Assembly: GCA_001801105.1 (NCBI GenBank)
Contig: MGWS01000006.1
Span: forward strand, 41,488 to 105,487
Direction: 5' to 3'
Source: Gallionellales bacterium GWA2_60_18
Lineage (GTDB): Bacteria > Pseudomonadota > Gammaproteobacteria > Burkholderiales > Gallionellaceae
DNA: 64,000 bases
The translations under genes and the position numbers were made by a program. Of this stretch, positions 18,970 to 28,358 are shown piece by piece. The notes below the pieces were generated by a model. It ran no database searches. It was given only the letters and a program-made list of their open reading frames with translations, and was not told the origin of the DNA. How positions within the stretch are numbered: position 1 is the first letter of the stretch; each line of letters begins with the position of its first letter.

Positions 18970-19566
18970 TCACCCGCGAGCGATTGCTGCCTCGATCTCG
19001 GCAAAAGTGCCGGCCAGCTCGAAATTGTGAACCTGAGCACCCAGTTGAAGGGCGATCTGGCTGATCGAGAACAGTCCGGCCAACGTCTGCTTGCCATCTG
19101 CACTTTCGGCAACCACCAGCGCATGCCGCCTGCCGGACTTTTTCAGGGTGGCGACGATATGCCCCACGCTTGCCTTTTGCACGTCTTCGATCTTCAGCGC
19201 ATCCAGTTCGCGCTGTGTGGTCATGATGTCACGCACCATGATGTCGGCATGCGTCCCCCCCATGTGTTGCAGGAAGCGCATCGGCTTTTCCCCCAGCACA
19301 TCGGTCGAAGTCAGCAATCCCGCGACATATTCGTTCTCATCCAGCACCAGCAGCATACGTACCCCGAAACGGATCATTTTGGCGTTGGCCCTCTCCATCG
19401 AGGTTTTGGCACGCACACTGACCACCGAAACCTTGCTTAAATCCGTCATCACATCGACCGCCGGATCGCTCAGCTTGACTCGCTCCGGCAATACCTGCAC
19501 CGGGCGCGCGCAAGACGAACCCGCCTTCAACGGAATAGGCTGCAACGGACTATATTCCTTGGTCAT
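18970..19566 (-). CDS. CBS-domain protein
   Basis: 198 residues, soluble. Two CBS repeats are visible: the first around VMTDLSKVSVVSVRAKTSM...VLDENEYVAGLLTSTDVLG, the second around DIMTTQRELDALKIEDV...ALVVAESADGKQTLAGLFS. Stand-alone CBS pairs (Bateman modules) usually sense adenine nucleotides and regulate a partner; none is apparent nearby. Start ATG 19566 (MTKEYSPLQ) with a GGAG 9 nt upstream; the extension to 19620 has no RBS. It lies downstream of rppH on the same strand (29-bp gap) and ends at the terminator with dut. Confidence 0.85.
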   Translation of the reverse strand: MTKEYSPLQPIPLKAGSSCARPVQVLPERVKLSDPAVDVMTDLSKVSVVSVRAKTSMERANAKMIRFGVRMLLVLDENEYVAGLLTSTDVLGEKPMRFLQHMGGTHADIMVRDIMTTQRELDALKIEDVQKASVGHIVATLKKSGRRHALVVAESADGKQTLAGLFSISQIALQLGAQVHNFELAGTFAEIEAAIARG

Positions 19567-19595
19567 CCTTATCACTCCATGGCATTTGATGGAAT

Positions 19596-20108
19596 CTATT
19601 TGTGTACATGTTGCGCGCACACAGCATCATATCTTGGCGCGGGAAGATAACGCACCAGTTCGTTAAGCGCCATTGTGTAAACACCGCGCTTGAATTCGAT
19701 GACAGCGTCGATGTCCACCCAATAATCGTTCCAGCGCCATGCGTCAAACTCGGGGTGTGCGCTGGCGCGCAAGCGGACATCACAATCACGGCCGGTCAGG
19801 CGCAACAAGAACCATATCTGCTTCTGCCCGCGATAGCTGCCGCGCGATTCACGCCTGCTCCAGCTCTGCGGAACTTCATAACGCATCCAGTCACGGGTGC
19901 GCCCGAGTATCCTCACATGCTCCGGCAGCAAGCCGACTTCTTCATGCAGTTCGCGGTACATCGCTTGCTCCGGGGTTTCGCCATGCTGTATCCCGCCTTG
20001 CGGAAACTGCCATGCGTGCTGCCGCACCCGCTTGCCCCAGAACACCTGATTCTTGTCATTCGTGATAATGATGCCGACATTCGGGCGATAGCCGTCTCGG
20101 TCGATCAT
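19596..20108 (-). CDS. rppH: RNA 5'-pyrophosphohydrolase RppH
   Basis: 170 residues, Nudix hydrolase. [15 protein letters not shown] is the RppH N-terminus. The Nudix box [23 protein letters not shown] holds the metal-binding Glu residues. It removes pyrophosphate from the 5' end of triphosphorylated mRNA, starting RNase E-dependent decay. ATG 20108 was chosen; a TTG two codons upstream is the alternative. It is divergent from proS (132 bp between the starts) and followed closely by the CBS gene. The C-terminus is slightly longer than in enteric RppH. Confidence 0.95.
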   Translation of the reverse strand: MIDRDGYRPNVGIIITNDKNQVFWGKRVRQHAWQFPQGGIQHGETPEQAMYRELHEEVGLLPEHVRILGRTRDWMRYEVPQSWSRRESRGSYRGQKQIWFLLRLTGRDCDVRLRASAHPEFDAWRWNDYWVDIDAVIEFKRGVYTMALNELVRYLPAPRYDAVCAQHVHK

Positions 20109-20240
20109 CTGCAACTCTATCTGGTTAATTTCAATGGTTTGATTCTTTCACATTTCACCTGTATTGGAAAGCGGATATGCCGCCGTAGTCCATTCGCTGT
20201 AAAATCGCAGCCTCGTTTCCAACACTATCAAGACCACATC

Positions 20241-21950
20241 ATGCGTGTCTCGCAATTCTTCATCTCCACCCTCAAGGAAGCCCCTTCCGAAGCGGAGCTG
20301 CCCAGCCACAAGCTGATGCTGCGCGCCGGTTACATCAGGAAACTCGCGAGCGGTCTCTACACCTGGATGCCTCTGGGCTTGCGCGTGCTGCGCAAGGTGG
20401 AGAACATCGTGCGCGAGGAGATGGATCGGAGCGGCGGCATCGAGTTGCTGATGCCCGCAGTGCAACCCGCCGAGCTGTGGCAGGAGACCGGCCGCTGGGA
20501 AGTGTTCGGCCCGCAAATGCTGAAGATCCGCGACCGCCACGACAACCAGTTCTGCTTCGGCCCGACTCACGAAGAAGTCATCACCGACATCGCGCGGCGC
20601 GAGATCAGGAGCTACCGCCAGCTGCCGGTCAACTTCTACCAGATCCAGACCAAGTTCCGCGACGAGGTGCGCCCGCGCTTCGGTGTGATGCGCGCGCGCG
20701 AGTTCGTGATGAAGGATGCCTACTCGTTCCACGCCGACTATGCCAGCCTGGAGCAGACCTACCGCGTGATGCACGACACCTACAGCCGCATCTTCACCCG
20801 GCTGGGATTGGAATTCCGCGCGGTGGCGGCGGACACCGGCGCGATCGGCGGCAGCGGCTCGCACGAGTTCCATGTGCTGGCCGATTCCGGCGAAGATGCG
20901 CTGGCCTATTGCCCGGCTTCGGATTATGCCGCCAACGTGGAACTGGCCGAGGCCGTCGCACCGGCCACGCCGCGTGCAGCCGCGACGGAAGCGTTGCGCA
21001 ATGTGGAGACCCCGAAACAGACCACCTGCGAGCAGGTGGCGGAACTGCTCGGCATCCCGTTGCAGCGCACGGTGAAACTGCTGGCGCTGATGGCGGAGGG
21101 CAAGCTGCATATCCTGCTGTTGCGCGGCGATCACAGCCTGAACGAGGTCAAAGCATCCAAACTGCCGGGACTCTCCGGTTTCCGTTTTGCGACGGACGAA
21201 GAGATACGCGGCTTCTTCAATTGTCCGGCAGGTTTCCTTGGCCCGGTCGGCATCGACAGGTCACGGGTTCGCGTCATTGCGGACCGTACAGTGGCCGCCA
21301 TGAGCGACTTTGTCACCGGCGCGAACCTGCCCAAGTTCCACACCGCCGGAGTGAACTGGGGACGCGACCTGCCCGAGTCCGATCTGGTCGCCGACATCCG
21401 CAACGTAGTCAGCGGCGATCCCTCGCCTGACGGTAAAGGCGCGCTGGAAATCTGCCGTGGCATCGAGGTCGGTCACATCTTTCAACTGCGCACGAAATAC
21501 GCTGAAGCGCTCAACGCCACTTTTCTCGATGCACAGGGCAAGTCACAGATCATGGAGATGGGCTGTTACGGCATCGGCGTATCGCGCATCGTCGCGGCCG
21601 CCATCGAGCAGAATTTCGATGCGCGCGGCATCATTCTGCCGGCAGCCATGGCGCCGTTCCGGCTCGCCATCGTGCCGATCGGCATGGGCAAGAGCGATGC
21701 GGTGCGCAACGCGGCGGAGCAGCTCTATGCCGAGCTCACCGCCGCCGGCATCGAAGTGTTGCTGGACGACCGCGACGAGCGCCCCGGCGTGATGTTCGCC
21801 GACATGGAATTGATCGGCATCCCGCACCGCATCGTCATCGGCGAACGCGGCCTCAAGGAAAATCAGGTGGAATATCAGGGGCGGCGCGATGCAACCCCAC
21901 AGCTCGTGGGCTTGCAAGATATCGCAAGGCTCGTACAATCAAAATCATGA
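20241..21950 (+). CDS. proS: Proline--tRNA ligase
   Basis: Class II aminoacyl-tRNA synthetase charging tRNA-Pro. 569 residues with the prokaryote-type insertion: catalytic core residues 1-220 ([19 protein letters not shown], motif 2 in the [21 protein letters not shown] region), the editing domain about 225-390, motif 3 [13 protein letters not shown], and an anticodon-binding domain at the C-terminus. ATG 20241 begins [15 protein letters not shown], the standard start; the ORF is open far upstream but only as antisense to rppH. Its stop overlaps the lytic transglycosylase start by 4 nt (ATGA), so the two are coupled. Confidence 0.98.
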   Translation: MRVSQFFISTLKEAPSEAELPSHKLMLRAGYIRKLASGLYTWMPLGLRVLRKVENIVREEMDRSGGIELLMPAVQPAELWQETGRWEVFGPQMLKIRDRHDNQFCFGPTHEEVITDIARREIRSYRQLPVNFYQIQTKFRDEVRPRFGVMRAREFVMKDAYSFHADYASLEQTYRVMHDTYSRIFTRLGLEFRAVAADTGAIGGSGSHEFHVLADSGEDALAYCPASDYAANVELAEAVAPATPRAAATEALRNVETPKQTTCEQVAELLGIPLQRTVKLLALMAEGKLHILLLRGDHSLNEVKASKLPGLSGFRFATDEEIRGFFNCPAGFLGPVGIDRSRVRVIADRTVAAMSDFVTGANLPKFHTAGVNWGRDLPESDLVADIRNVVSGDPSPDGKGALEICRGIEVGHIFQLRTKYAEALNATFLDAQGKSQIMEMGCYGIGVSRIVAAAIEQNFDARGIILPAAMAPFRLAIVPIGMGKSDAVRNAAEQLYAELTAAGIEVLLDDRDERPGVMFADMELIGIPHRIVIGERGLKENQVEYQGRRDATPQLVGLQDIARLVQSKS

Positions 21951-22618
21951 AATCATCACGATTCAGGATTCGGGATTCAGGATTCGGGAAAACCCGGGCG
22001 GGGGTTGTTGTTGGCTGCATCCTGACCATGCTGTTCGCGCCCACTGCCTTCGCCGGGGCGCAGAAACATGAGGTGCTCTCCGCCAGCGTGCGCGCCGTGC
22101 TGCAACGCAGCGTGTCGGATCAGGCCGCACCGAAACTCGCGTTTGCCACCCAATATGAAGCCGATTCATGGCTCAACGAGATGTCGCGCCGTTTGCAGAG
22201 GCGCATCCCGGACGACAACTATCGCATCGATTTTCTGAGCACCGTGCATTACGAAGCGACGCGCGCCGGGCTGGATCCGGAACTGGTGCTGGGGTTGATC
22301 GAGGTGGAGAGCGGTTTCAAGAAATATGCCGTCTCCAGCGCGGGCGCGCGCGGCTACATGCAGGTGATGCCGTTCTGGGTCAAGGAGATCGGCTCCGGCG
22401 AGCATAACCTGTTCCATCTGCGCACCAACCTGCGCTACGGCTGCACCATCCTGCGCCACTATCTGGACATCGAAAAGGGCGATCTCTATCGCGCGCTGGG
22501 CCGTTACAATGGCAGTCTGGGACAACCGGAATATCCCAACCTGGTGCGTGCCGCCTGGCACAACAAATGGGCGCGGCTGCGCAAGACCGCCAGTGCCAGA
22601 CAACTGCCGGCTAGTTGA
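21947..22618 (+). CDS. Lytic transglycosylase (SLT domain), exported
   Basis: 223 residues. The hydrophobic signal segment [17 protein letters not shown] ends near residue 36. The SLT domain follows with the catalytic Glu in [15 protein letters not shown], then [12 protein letters not shown] and [13 protein letters not shown]. It cleaves the MurNAc-GlcNAc bond of peptidoglycan in the periplasm. Cys24 before the hydrophobic core is not an obvious lipobox. The first codons ([12 protein letters not shown]) are encoded by a simple repeat of ATTCAGGATTCGGG, so the true start may be further in. The ATG overlaps the proS stop. Confidence 0.9.
   Translation: MKSSRFRIRDSGFGKTRAGVVVGCILTMLFAPTAFAGAQKHEVLSASVRAVLQRSVSDQAAPKLAFATQYEADSWLNEMSRRLQRRIPDDNYRIDFLSTVHYEATRAGLDPELVLGLIEVESGFKKYAVSSAGARGYMQVMPFWVKEIGSGEHNLFHLRTNLRYGCTILRHYLDIEKGDLYRALGRYNGSLGQPEYPNLVRAAWHNKWARLRKTASARQLPAS
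21958..21988. repeat. Short tandem repeat (GATTCAGGATTCGG-like)
   Basis: Two tandem copies of a 14-nt unit (GATTCAGGATTCGG) lie at the very start of the lytic transglycosylase gene and are translated if ATG 21947 is used. Comparable short repeats are usually intergenic, which argues for caution about this start. Confidence 0.6.
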
Positions 22619-23099
22619 GTTTCTTGTTCTTGATGTAGATCTCGACGCTTTCGCGCGTCACTTCCCCGGCCTGGCGGCTGACCAGTTCCCCGTCAGGCGC
22701 ATACAGATAACTGGTTGGCAGCACCTCCACCGTTCCGATTTGCGCCCCGACCCTGCTGTCGCCCGAAATAACCGGATAGCTGATGCCGCGCTTCTTCGCG
22801 AACTCACCGACCACCTTGGCGGAACCCGAATCCATGGCGATTCCGATCACCACCAGATCGCGCTCCTTATGCGCTTCGTGCAGGCTGATGAGTTCAGGTA
22901 TCTCGCTCAGGCAGGGCGGGCACCAGGTCGCCCAGAAATTGACCAGCACCCATTTGCCGCGATAGTCCGCCAGCCGGTGCGTTTTGCCCTGCAAATCCTG
23001 CAGCGTGAAATCGGCAGCCAGCACCGGAAACGGCACAGCCAGTAGCCACCAGAGCATCACTCCGCGCCACAATTTAGTGGCCGTGTTTCTCGGGTACAT
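22611..23099 (-). CDS. TlpA/ResA-like periplasmic thioredoxin
   Basis: 162 residues. The basic n-region and hydrophobic core (RGVMLWWLLAVPFPVLA) form a signal peptide or anchor. The redoxin domain follows, with the active site FWATWCPPC and cis-Pro segment EVLPTSYLY. It probably reduces disulfides in the periplasm, for example in cytochrome c maturation or a repair role; the partner is unknown. I chose ATG 23099 (MYPRNTATKLW) because it gives a complete signal peptide; ATG 23057 is an alternative. The 5' end overlaps the YqhA gene by 26 nt and the 3' end overlaps the convergent transglycosylase by 8 nt. Confidence 0.87.
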   Translation of the reverse strand: MYPRNTATKLWRGVMLWWLLAVPFPVLAADFTLQDLQGKTHRLADYRGKWVLVNFWATWCPPCLSEIPELISLHEAHKERDLVVIGIAMDSGSAKVVGEFAKKRGISYPVISGDSRVGAQIGTVEVLPTSYLYAPDGELVSRQAGEVTRESVEIYIKNKKLN

Positions 23100-23652
23100 T
23101 TTCGTTTTCTGCTGCGACACCCCCCGGAGCATGTTCGGCAGCATGCGTCAGGTACAAGGCCAGCGCGATGAAGGCGATGCTTGCGCCCAGATAGACCAGA
23201 TCCAGCGGCGTGCTCATGTGCATGTTGAGCGCCTCTTCGAACAGCGTGACGATCAGAATCATCAGGATCACCTTGGCTAGGCGCGATTTGAGATCGTCCA
23301 GGTCGCGGATGACCAGTATCTTGCTGGAAGCCTTGCTGCCATGCGCTTGGTCGATATCGCTGATGAACAACTCATACATACCGAGCGAGAAGATCATCAT
23401 CACCGTGCCCAGCAGGTAGCCGTCCACCACCTCGACGATGTGCGACACCGTGCTGTCGTGCAGCGCCTTGCGTGCCTCGTCGGTAAGGTCGGAATCGGCA
23501 TAGTGCAGCGCGTGCGAGAACAGCGTCAGCACATCCACCGTGGCCATGTAGAAAATCGCGAAGCCAGCCAGCAGGCTGCCGATGACCGCCACAAGAATCA
23601 CGAAGCGGCTGTTCCACAATCCGCTCTCGAATATTTTTTCCAGCAAATTCAT
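23074..23652 (-). CDS. YqhA/UPF0114-family membrane protein
   Basis: 192 residues, with three to four membrane helices: FVILVAVIGSLLAGFAIFY near residue 20, a second around VVDGYLLGTVMMIFSLGMYELF, a third near LAKVILMILIVTLFEEAL and a fourth LGASIAFIALALYLTH. The N-terminus ESGLWNSRF and the FISDIDQ segment match UPF0114. Function unknown; inner membrane. The His-rich tail (EKHGH) overlaps the start of the thioredoxin gene, implying co-expression. Confidence 0.85.
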   Translation of the reverse strand: MNLLEKIFESGLWNSRFVILVAVIGSLLAGFAIFYMATVDVLTLFSHALHYADSDLTDEARKALHDSTVSHIVEVVDGYLLGTVMMIFSLGMYELFISDIDQAHGSKASSKILVIRDLDDLKSRLAKVILMILIVTLFEEALNMHMSTPLDLVYLGASIAFIALALYLTHAAEHAPGGVAAENENVPEKHGH

Positions 23653-23695
23653 TTATGCTCCTTCGCTAAACGCCGCGCATTATAACAAACGCTGC

Positions 23696-24907
23696 TCAGG
23701 CCGGACTGCGCGCAAAGAGCTCCCGCAGGCTCATGTCCGCGCCTTGTTCGAGCAGTGCGGCGCAATCCGCCAGCCATTGCCGCAATGCCGCATCCTCAGC
23801 CCCGGCCTGCAATACCCCGGCATCCAGCACGAACAGGCGCAACAGTTCTGCGGCGCGGACATGGCCGGCATCACGTAGCAGCAACCAGCCGCTCTTCTCC
23901 GCCTTGCACACCAGCCCTGCTTCCGCCAGCCGGCTCAGGATCTCGTCCAGTGCGTCATAGCTCAGGTGCAAGGCCCGGGACAATTCCGCAAGCGTGCTCA
24001 CCCTCCCTTCCTGCAAGCCCTGCGCCATGATCCGCAATACCCGCAATGCATCCAGCAACCGGGCGGCGGGCGATTGTCCTTGCGTTATGGGTGTCTGCCA
24101 ATATGACAACGATGCCGCGATCACGGCGCCCAGCAGGATGGCCAGCCAGGACAGATAAATCCACAGCAGGAAGATCGGCACACTGGCAAACGCGCCGTAT
24201 ACCAGTTTGTAAGTGGGAAAGTTGCTGATGTAATGGCCGAACAGGCGGTTCATCGACTCGAACACGACCGCTGCCACCACTGCGCCGATCAGCGCATGCG
24301 CGCGCGGCACATGACGGTTCGGCACCAGCTCGAACAGGAGCGCGAATGCCAGCGTGGTAAACAATACCGGCAGTATCTTCAATGCGCCCATGCCGAATAC
24401 CGGAATATGCTTCGCATAGCCCATGGACAAGCCCACCAGCCATGAGGTCAGCGACAGGCTGGCGCCGACCAGCAGGGGCGCCAGCGTAAGCACCGCCCAG
24501 TAGATCAGCAGGCGCTTGAGCAGCGGGCGCGGGCGCGCCACGCGCCAGATGACGTTGAACGCATGGTCTATGGTCAGCATCATGGTCATGGCCGTCAGCG
24601 CAAGAAAACCGATGCCGACCGCGGTCAGGCGCGCCGCGCTTTCGACGAACTGCTGCATATAGCCGGTGATGATCTTCCCGGCAACCTCCGGTACCAGATT
24701 GGACAACAGATACACCTTGATCTGCGCAGAGAAATCCTCGAACACCGGGAATGCGGAGAACAGCGCCAGTGCGATGGTGACAAGCGGCACCAGCGACAAC
24801 AGCGTGGTAAAGGCCAAGCTTGCCGCGACCTGCACGCAGCGGTCCTGTTTGAAACGCCGCGCGACGAAGCGCATGAAATCCAGAAGGTTATGCCAATTCT
24901 TTTGCAT
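23696..24907 (-). CDS. YihY/BrkB-family membrane protein with C-terminal winged-helix part
   Basis: 403 residues. Six membrane helices in the first ~275 residues match YihY/BrkB (once called RNase BN): ASLAFTTLLSLVPLVTIAL, FLALTAMTMMLTIDHAFNVIW, and FGHYISNFPTYKLVYGAFASVPIFLLWIY-like segments. The last ~125 residues are soluble, with a helix-turn-helix-like pattern (STLAELSRALHLSYDALDEILSRL). This extension is common in betaproteobacterial members. Transport or envelope roles have been proposed; the RNase claim is no longer accepted. The start at 24907 faces the promoter of the following plus-strand region. Confidence 0.88.
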   Translation of the reverse strand: MQKNWHNLLDFMRFVARRFKQDRCVQVAASLAFTTLLSLVPLVTIALALFSAFPVFEDFSAQIKVYLLSNLVPEVAGKIITGYMQQFVESAARLTAVGIGFLALTAMTMMLTIDHAFNVIWRVARPRPLLKRLLIYWAVLTLAPLLVGASLSLTSWLVGLSMGYAKHIPVFGMGALKILPVLFTTLAFALLFELVPNRHVPRAHALIGAVVAAVVFESMNRLFGHYISNFPTYKLVYGAFASVPIFLLWIYLSWLAILLGAVIAASLSYWQTPITQGQSPAARLLDALRVLRIMAQGLQEGRVSTLAELSRALHLSYDALDEILSRLAEAGLVCKAEKSGWLLLRDAGHVRAAELLRLFVLDAGVLQAGAEDAALRQWLADCAALLEQGADMSLRELFARSPA

Positions 24908-24929
24908 GAGCGGAACATTTCCCTATAAT
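24901..24929 (+). promoter_or_regulatory. Sigma-70 promoter upstream of the wrbA remnant and hugZ
   Basis: TTTGCA (24901-24906, 4/6 match) and a perfect TATAAT (24924-24929), with a 17-nt spacer. The predicted transcript begins near 24936, exactly at an ATG, so the first ORF would be leaderless. It may now drive hugZ at 25109. Confidence 0.6.
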
Positions 24930-24935
24930 GTTCGC

Positions 24936-25112
24936 ATGATACCCGACAAGGAAATTCTGGTGCTCCATTACAGCCGGTATGGCACCACACCCCATGGAGC
25001 AAACCGAGTGGCCGAACCTGCCAACAACTCCCTGGTCACTCCATCCGGGAAGACATTGTGCATGGCGCCAGGCCGCAGGCTGGCGCAAACCGCATTGAAG
25101 CCCGCCGCATGA
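24936..25112 (+). pseudogene. Possible N-terminal remnant of a WrbA/flavodoxin-like quinone oxidoreductase
   Basis: From ATG 24936 the frame reads MIPDKEILVLHYSRYGTT and then continues 40 residues without recognisable features to a stop at 25112. The opening matches the first beta strand and FMN phosphate loop of WrbA-type flavoproteins (ILVLYYSR-x-G-x-T). A full WrbA has about 200 residues. Family knowledge places wrbA next to yihY in related bacteria, which supports a decayed or deleted gene. The match covers only about a dozen residues, so this stays tentative. It runs into the start of hugZ. Confidence 0.35.
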
Positions 25113-25804
25113 ACAACGCCGTGGAAGCACGCCGCCTGTTGCGCGCCCACCGCTACGGCGTGCTCGGCACCCTGTCGGAGAAATTCGGCGGCCACCCGTT
25201 CGGCTCGATCACCCCGTATCTGGTGGATCACGACGGCAGCCTGGTCATTCTCATCAGCGCATTGGCCGAACACACCAGAAACATCCGGCGCGACCCGCGC
25301 GTCAGCCTCATCACCCACGACCAGCGCGATGCCAACATCCAGACCCAAGGGCGCGTGACGGCGCTCGGCAACGCCCAATACGAGCCCGACCGCGAACGGG
25401 CCGGGCGGCGCTATCTGCGCTATTTCCCGGAAACGCAGACCTGGTTCGACCTGCCCGATTTTTCCTTCTACCGCATCAGCCCCGTCGCCGTGCGCTATAT
25501 CGGCGGCTTCGGCCGTGTCCACTGGGTCAACATGGCAAACTATGCTGTCGCCGAGGCAGCAGCATTCGCACAACAGGAAGATGCGTTGCTCGCCGGATTG
25601 AACGCAGAGTCAACCAAGGCACTCAGCCGGTTGCTGCGACAACGCTACGGCATTGCCGCAACGGATGTGCGCGCCATCGGCATCGACTGCGACGGCCTCG
25701 ACATCCGCCATGGCGAACAGGTTTGGCGGCTCGATTTCGCCGAAACGGCCAGCGCCGGCTCCCTCGCGGAAACGCTATCCCGGCTGGTTGCCGCCGGCCC
25801 GTAA
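25109..25804 (+). CDS. hugZ: HugZ-like heme utilisation protein (PNPOx-like split barrel)
   Basis: 231 residues. The N-terminal PNPOx-like barrel (ARRLLRAHRYGVLGTLSEKFGG, PFGSITPYLVDHDG, ISALAEHTRNIRRDPRVSL) is followed by a C-terminal DUF2470-like helical domain ending in the LSRLVAAGP region. HugZ proteins bind and degrade heme to release iron. FGRVHWV is also a family segment. ATG 25109 gives MNNAVEARRLLR; the longer ORF from 25058 overlaps the flavodoxin remnant. It is convergent with leuA. Confidence 0.87.
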   Translation: MNNAVEARRLLRAHRYGVLGTLSEKFGGHPFGSITPYLVDHDGSLVILISALAEHTRNIRRDPRVSLITHDQRDANIQTQGRVTALGNAQYEPDRERAGRRYLRYFPETQTWFDLPDFSFYRISPVAVRYIGGFGRVHWVNMANYAVAEAAAFAQQEDALLAGLNAESTKALSRLLRQRYGIAATDVRAIGIDCDGLDIRHGEQVWRLDFAETASAGSLAETLSRLVAAGP

Positions 25805-25867
25805 AGCCCCGCAAGAAGTCACCCCCAGGCGAGGGGCGGCGCGCCGCTCCCTTGCCATCACAGGGAA

Positions 25868-27403
25868 TCACAACTGCGGATGCGCGCGTTCCCCGGAGCT
25901 GTGCAATTTGTTGAGCGCATTCAGATAAGCCTTGGCGGAAGCCACCACGATATCGGTATCCGCACCCTGGCCGTTGACGATGCGCCCGCCCCTGGCCAGG
26001 CGCACGGTCACTTCACCCTGCGCATCGGTACCGCTGGTGATGTTGTTCACCGAGTACAGTTGCAGCTCGGTGCCACTTTGAACGATCTGTTCGATCGCCT
26101 TGAACGTGGCATCCACCGGGCCGCCGCCCTGCATCTCCGCCTCGTGTTGCGCGCCGCCTACACTCATCACCACTTTGGCGGTCGGCAACACACCGGTCTC
26201 GCTGTGGGCGCGCATGGACAGCAACTGGTAATGCTCGCACACGTTGCCCAGCGCCTCTTCGCTGACCAGCGCCTGCAAGTCCTCGTCGAATATCTCGCTC
26301 TTGCGGTCGGCCAGCTCCTTGAAGCGTGCGAAGGCCGCGTTCAACGCCTCCTCGCTTTCCAATACGATGCCGAGCTCCTGCAAACGGGTGCGGAAGGCAT
26401 TGCGCCCGGAGAGCTTGCCCAGGGTCAACTTGTTGGTGGCCCAGCCCACGTCCTCCGCGCGCATGATCTCGTAGGTCTCGCGGTGCTTGAGCACGCCATC
26501 CTGATGGATGCCGGATTCGTGAGCGAACGCGTTCGCGCCGACGATGGCCTTGTTCGGTTGCACCGGATAGCCGGTGATACTGGAGACCAGCTTGGACGTC
26601 GGCACGATCTGCGTGGTGTCGATGCGCGAATCGCAGCTGAACACATCGCGGCGCGTCTTCACCGCCATCACGATCTCTTCCAGCGAAGCGTTGCCGGCGC
26701 GTTCGCCCAAACCGTTGATGGTGCATTCCACCTGGCGTGCGCCGTTCATCACGGCGGCCAGCGAATTGGCCGAGGCCAGCCCGAGATCATTGTGGCAATG
26801 GGTGGACCAGATTACCCGATCCGATCCCGGCACGCGCTCGATCAACTGCTTCATGCGCTCGCCCCACAGCGCCGGGATGCTATAGCCGACGGTATCCGGC
26901 ACGTTGAGCGTCTTCGCTCCCGCCCGAATCACCGCATCGAACACGCGCACCAGGAAACCCATCTCGGAACGCACCGCATCCTCGGCGGAGAACTCCACGT
27001 CATCGGTGTATTCCAGCGCCCATTTCACCGCCTGCACCGCACGCTCCACCACCTGATCCTCGCTCATGCGCAACTTATGCTGCATGTGGATCGGGCTGGT
27101 GGCGATGAAGGTATGGATGCGCCCGGACTTCGCCGGCGTGATCGCCTCGCCGGCGCGGCGCACGTCGTTCTCGCTGGCTCGCGCCAGCGAACAGACGGTG
27201 GAATCCTTGACGGCTTCCGCGATCGCATGGATCGCGGCGAAATCGCCCGGGCTGGCGGCGGCGAAGCCGGCCTCGATCACGTCCACACCCAGTTTTTCCA
27301 GCTGGCGCGCGATGCGCAACTTCTCTTCGCGGGTCATGGATGCGCCCGGGCTCTGCTCGCCGTCGCGCAAGGTGGTGTCGAAAATAATCAATTTGTCTGA
27401 CAT
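25868..27403 (-). CDS. leuA: 2-isopropylmalate synthase
   Basis: First committed step of leucine synthesis: 2-ketoisovalerate plus acetyl-CoA. 511 residues: TIM barrel with [12 protein letters not shown] at residues 9-20 and metal ligands in [11 protein letters not shown], then the C-terminal leucine-binding regulatory domain ([23 protein letters not shown] region) that gives feedback control. Start ATG 27403 ([11 protein letters not shown]) with GGAG 9 nt upstream. It lies downstream of pssA on the same strand across a 205-bp leader region that contains a Leu-rich small ORF. Confidence 0.98.
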   Translation of the reverse strand: MSDKLIIFDTTLRDGEQSPGASMTREEKLRIARQLEKLGVDVIEAGFAAASPGDFAAIHAIAEAVKDSTVCSLARASENDVRRAGEAITPAKSGRIHTFIATSPIHMQHKLRMSEDQVVERAVQAVKWALEYTDDVEFSAEDAVRSEMGFLVRVFDAVIRAGAKTLNVPDTVGYSIPALWGERMKQLIERVPGSDRVIWSTHCHNDLGLASANSLAAVMNGARQVECTINGLGERAGNASLEEIVMAVKTRRDVFSCDSRIDTTQIVPTSKLVSSITGYPVQPNKAIVGANAFAHESGIHQDGVLKHRETYEIMRAEDVGWATNKLTLGKLSGRNAFRTRLQELGIVLESEEALNAAFARFKELADRKSEIFDEDLQALVSEEALGNVCEHYQLLSMRAHSETGVLPTAKVVMSVGGAQHEAEMQGGGPVDATFKAIEQIVQSGTELQLYSVNNITSGTDAQGEVTVRLARGGRIVNGQGADTDIVVASAKAYLNALNKLHSSGERAHPQL

Positions 27404-27488
27404 GATGAAAACTCCAATACGAATAGATTGAACCTGCGTCAACCGCTCAAGGTTGTCGCGCATATTGCTTCAGATTGTACGAGAAGGA

Positions 27489-27569
27489 TTAGCGCGCGCC
27501 GCGCAGCAGCAATGCGGCCAGCAGGCTGAACGTGGAGTGGAGTGTCGCGATGTGTGTGGAGAAGTGCAT
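27489..27569 (-). CDS. Putative leucine-rich leader peptide of leuA
   Basis: 26-codon ORF, MHFSTHIATLHSTFSLLAAL followed by LLRGAR and TAA, lying in the pssA-leuA gap 85 bp before leuA. Six of 26 codons are Leu, with LL and LLL runs, which is what a translation-sensing leader looks like. Downstream I see only a weak 5-bp stem (27440-27444 with 27451-27455), so classical attenuation is not proven. A weak promoter-like pair, TTGCGC (27599-27604) and TAATAT (27577-27582) with a 16-nt spacer, would start the RNA almost at the ATG. Confidence 0.5.
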   Translation of the reverse strand: MHFSTHIATLHSTFSLLAALLLRGAR

Positions 27570-27608
27570 GGTGCGAATATTACCAGTTTTGCCGCACCGC
27601 GCAATGGG

Positions 27609-28346
27609 CTACGATTTTTTGCGCAGGCGCAGTAACCACAGCACATAGCCGGACAGCAGGTAGCACATGAATAGCCCGAACAGTACGCCGGGCGGATAAC
27701 TGGAAACCAGGACGAAGAACAGGGCGATCAGGAAGATCGCCACGAACGGCACACTCTTGCGCATGTTCAGGTCCTTGAAGCTGTAGAACGGCAGGTTGCT
27801 GACCATGCTGAGGCCGACGAACACGGTCAGCGCGACGGCATACCAGCGTACCGACTCGCCCTTGAAACCGTAATCCAGCATCACCCAGACAAATCCCGCC
27901 ACCAGCGCCGCGGCCGCCGGACTGGGCAGCCCCTGGAAATAGCGCTTGTCCACCACGTCGATGTTGGTGTTGAAGCGCGCCAGACGCAGGGCAGTGGCGG
28001 CGCAATAGATGAACGCGGCGAACCAGCCCCATTTTCCCAGCCCCCTGAACGCCCACTCATACATCACCAGCGCCGGTGCGACACCGAACGAGACCATGTC
28101 GGACAGGCTGTCGTATTCGGCCCCAAACTCGCTCTGGGTATGGGTCATCCGTGCCACGCGGCCGTCTATGCCGTCCAGCACCATGGCAATGAAGATCGCC
28201 ACGGCGGCATATTCAAACCTGTTGTTCATCGCCTGCACGATGGCATAGAAACCCGCGAACAGCGCGCCGGTGGTGAACAGGTTAGGCAGCAGGTAGATGC
28301 CGCGCTTGCGCAGGTTTATCGGATTGCGTGGGCTGAATTCGTCCAT
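27609..28346 (-). CDS. pssA: CDP-diacylglycerol--serine O-phosphatidyltransferase
   Basis: Inner-membrane enzyme making phosphatidylserine from CDP-diacylglycerol and serine. 245 residues with about seven hydrophobic segments. The CDP-alcohol phosphotransferase motif is complete: DGIDGRVAR followed by GAEYDSLSD (D-x2-DG-x2-AR-x8-G-x3-D-x3-D). It lies 12 bp downstream of psd, whose product decarboxylates PssA's product, so the two finish phosphatidylethanolamine synthesis together. Start MDEFSPRNPINLRKRG; a basic N-terminus of this kind is usual in the family. Confidence 0.96.
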   Translation of the reverse strand: MDEFSPRNPINLRKRGIYLLPNLFTTGALFAGFYAIVQAMNNRFEYAAVAIFIAMVLDGIDGRVARMTHTQSEFGAEYDSLSDMVSFGVAPALVMYEWAFRGLGKWGWFAAFIYCAATALRLARFNTNIDVVDKRYFQGLPSPAAAALVAGFVWVMLDYGFKGESVRWYAVALTVFVGLSMVSNLPFYSFKDLNMRKSVPFVAIFLIALFFVLVSSYPPGVLFGLFMCYLLSGYVLWLLRLRKKS

Positions 28347-28358
28347 ATAGTCAGGCTA

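Noticed and set aside
20177..20205. Promoter for proS with TAAAAT at 20200
   Set aside because: The -10 is good but there is no acceptable -35 at 16-18 nt, so I did not list it.
25880..27400. 506-codon plus-strand ORF opposite leuA
   Set aside because: Antisense shadow of leuA; no domain, no RBS.
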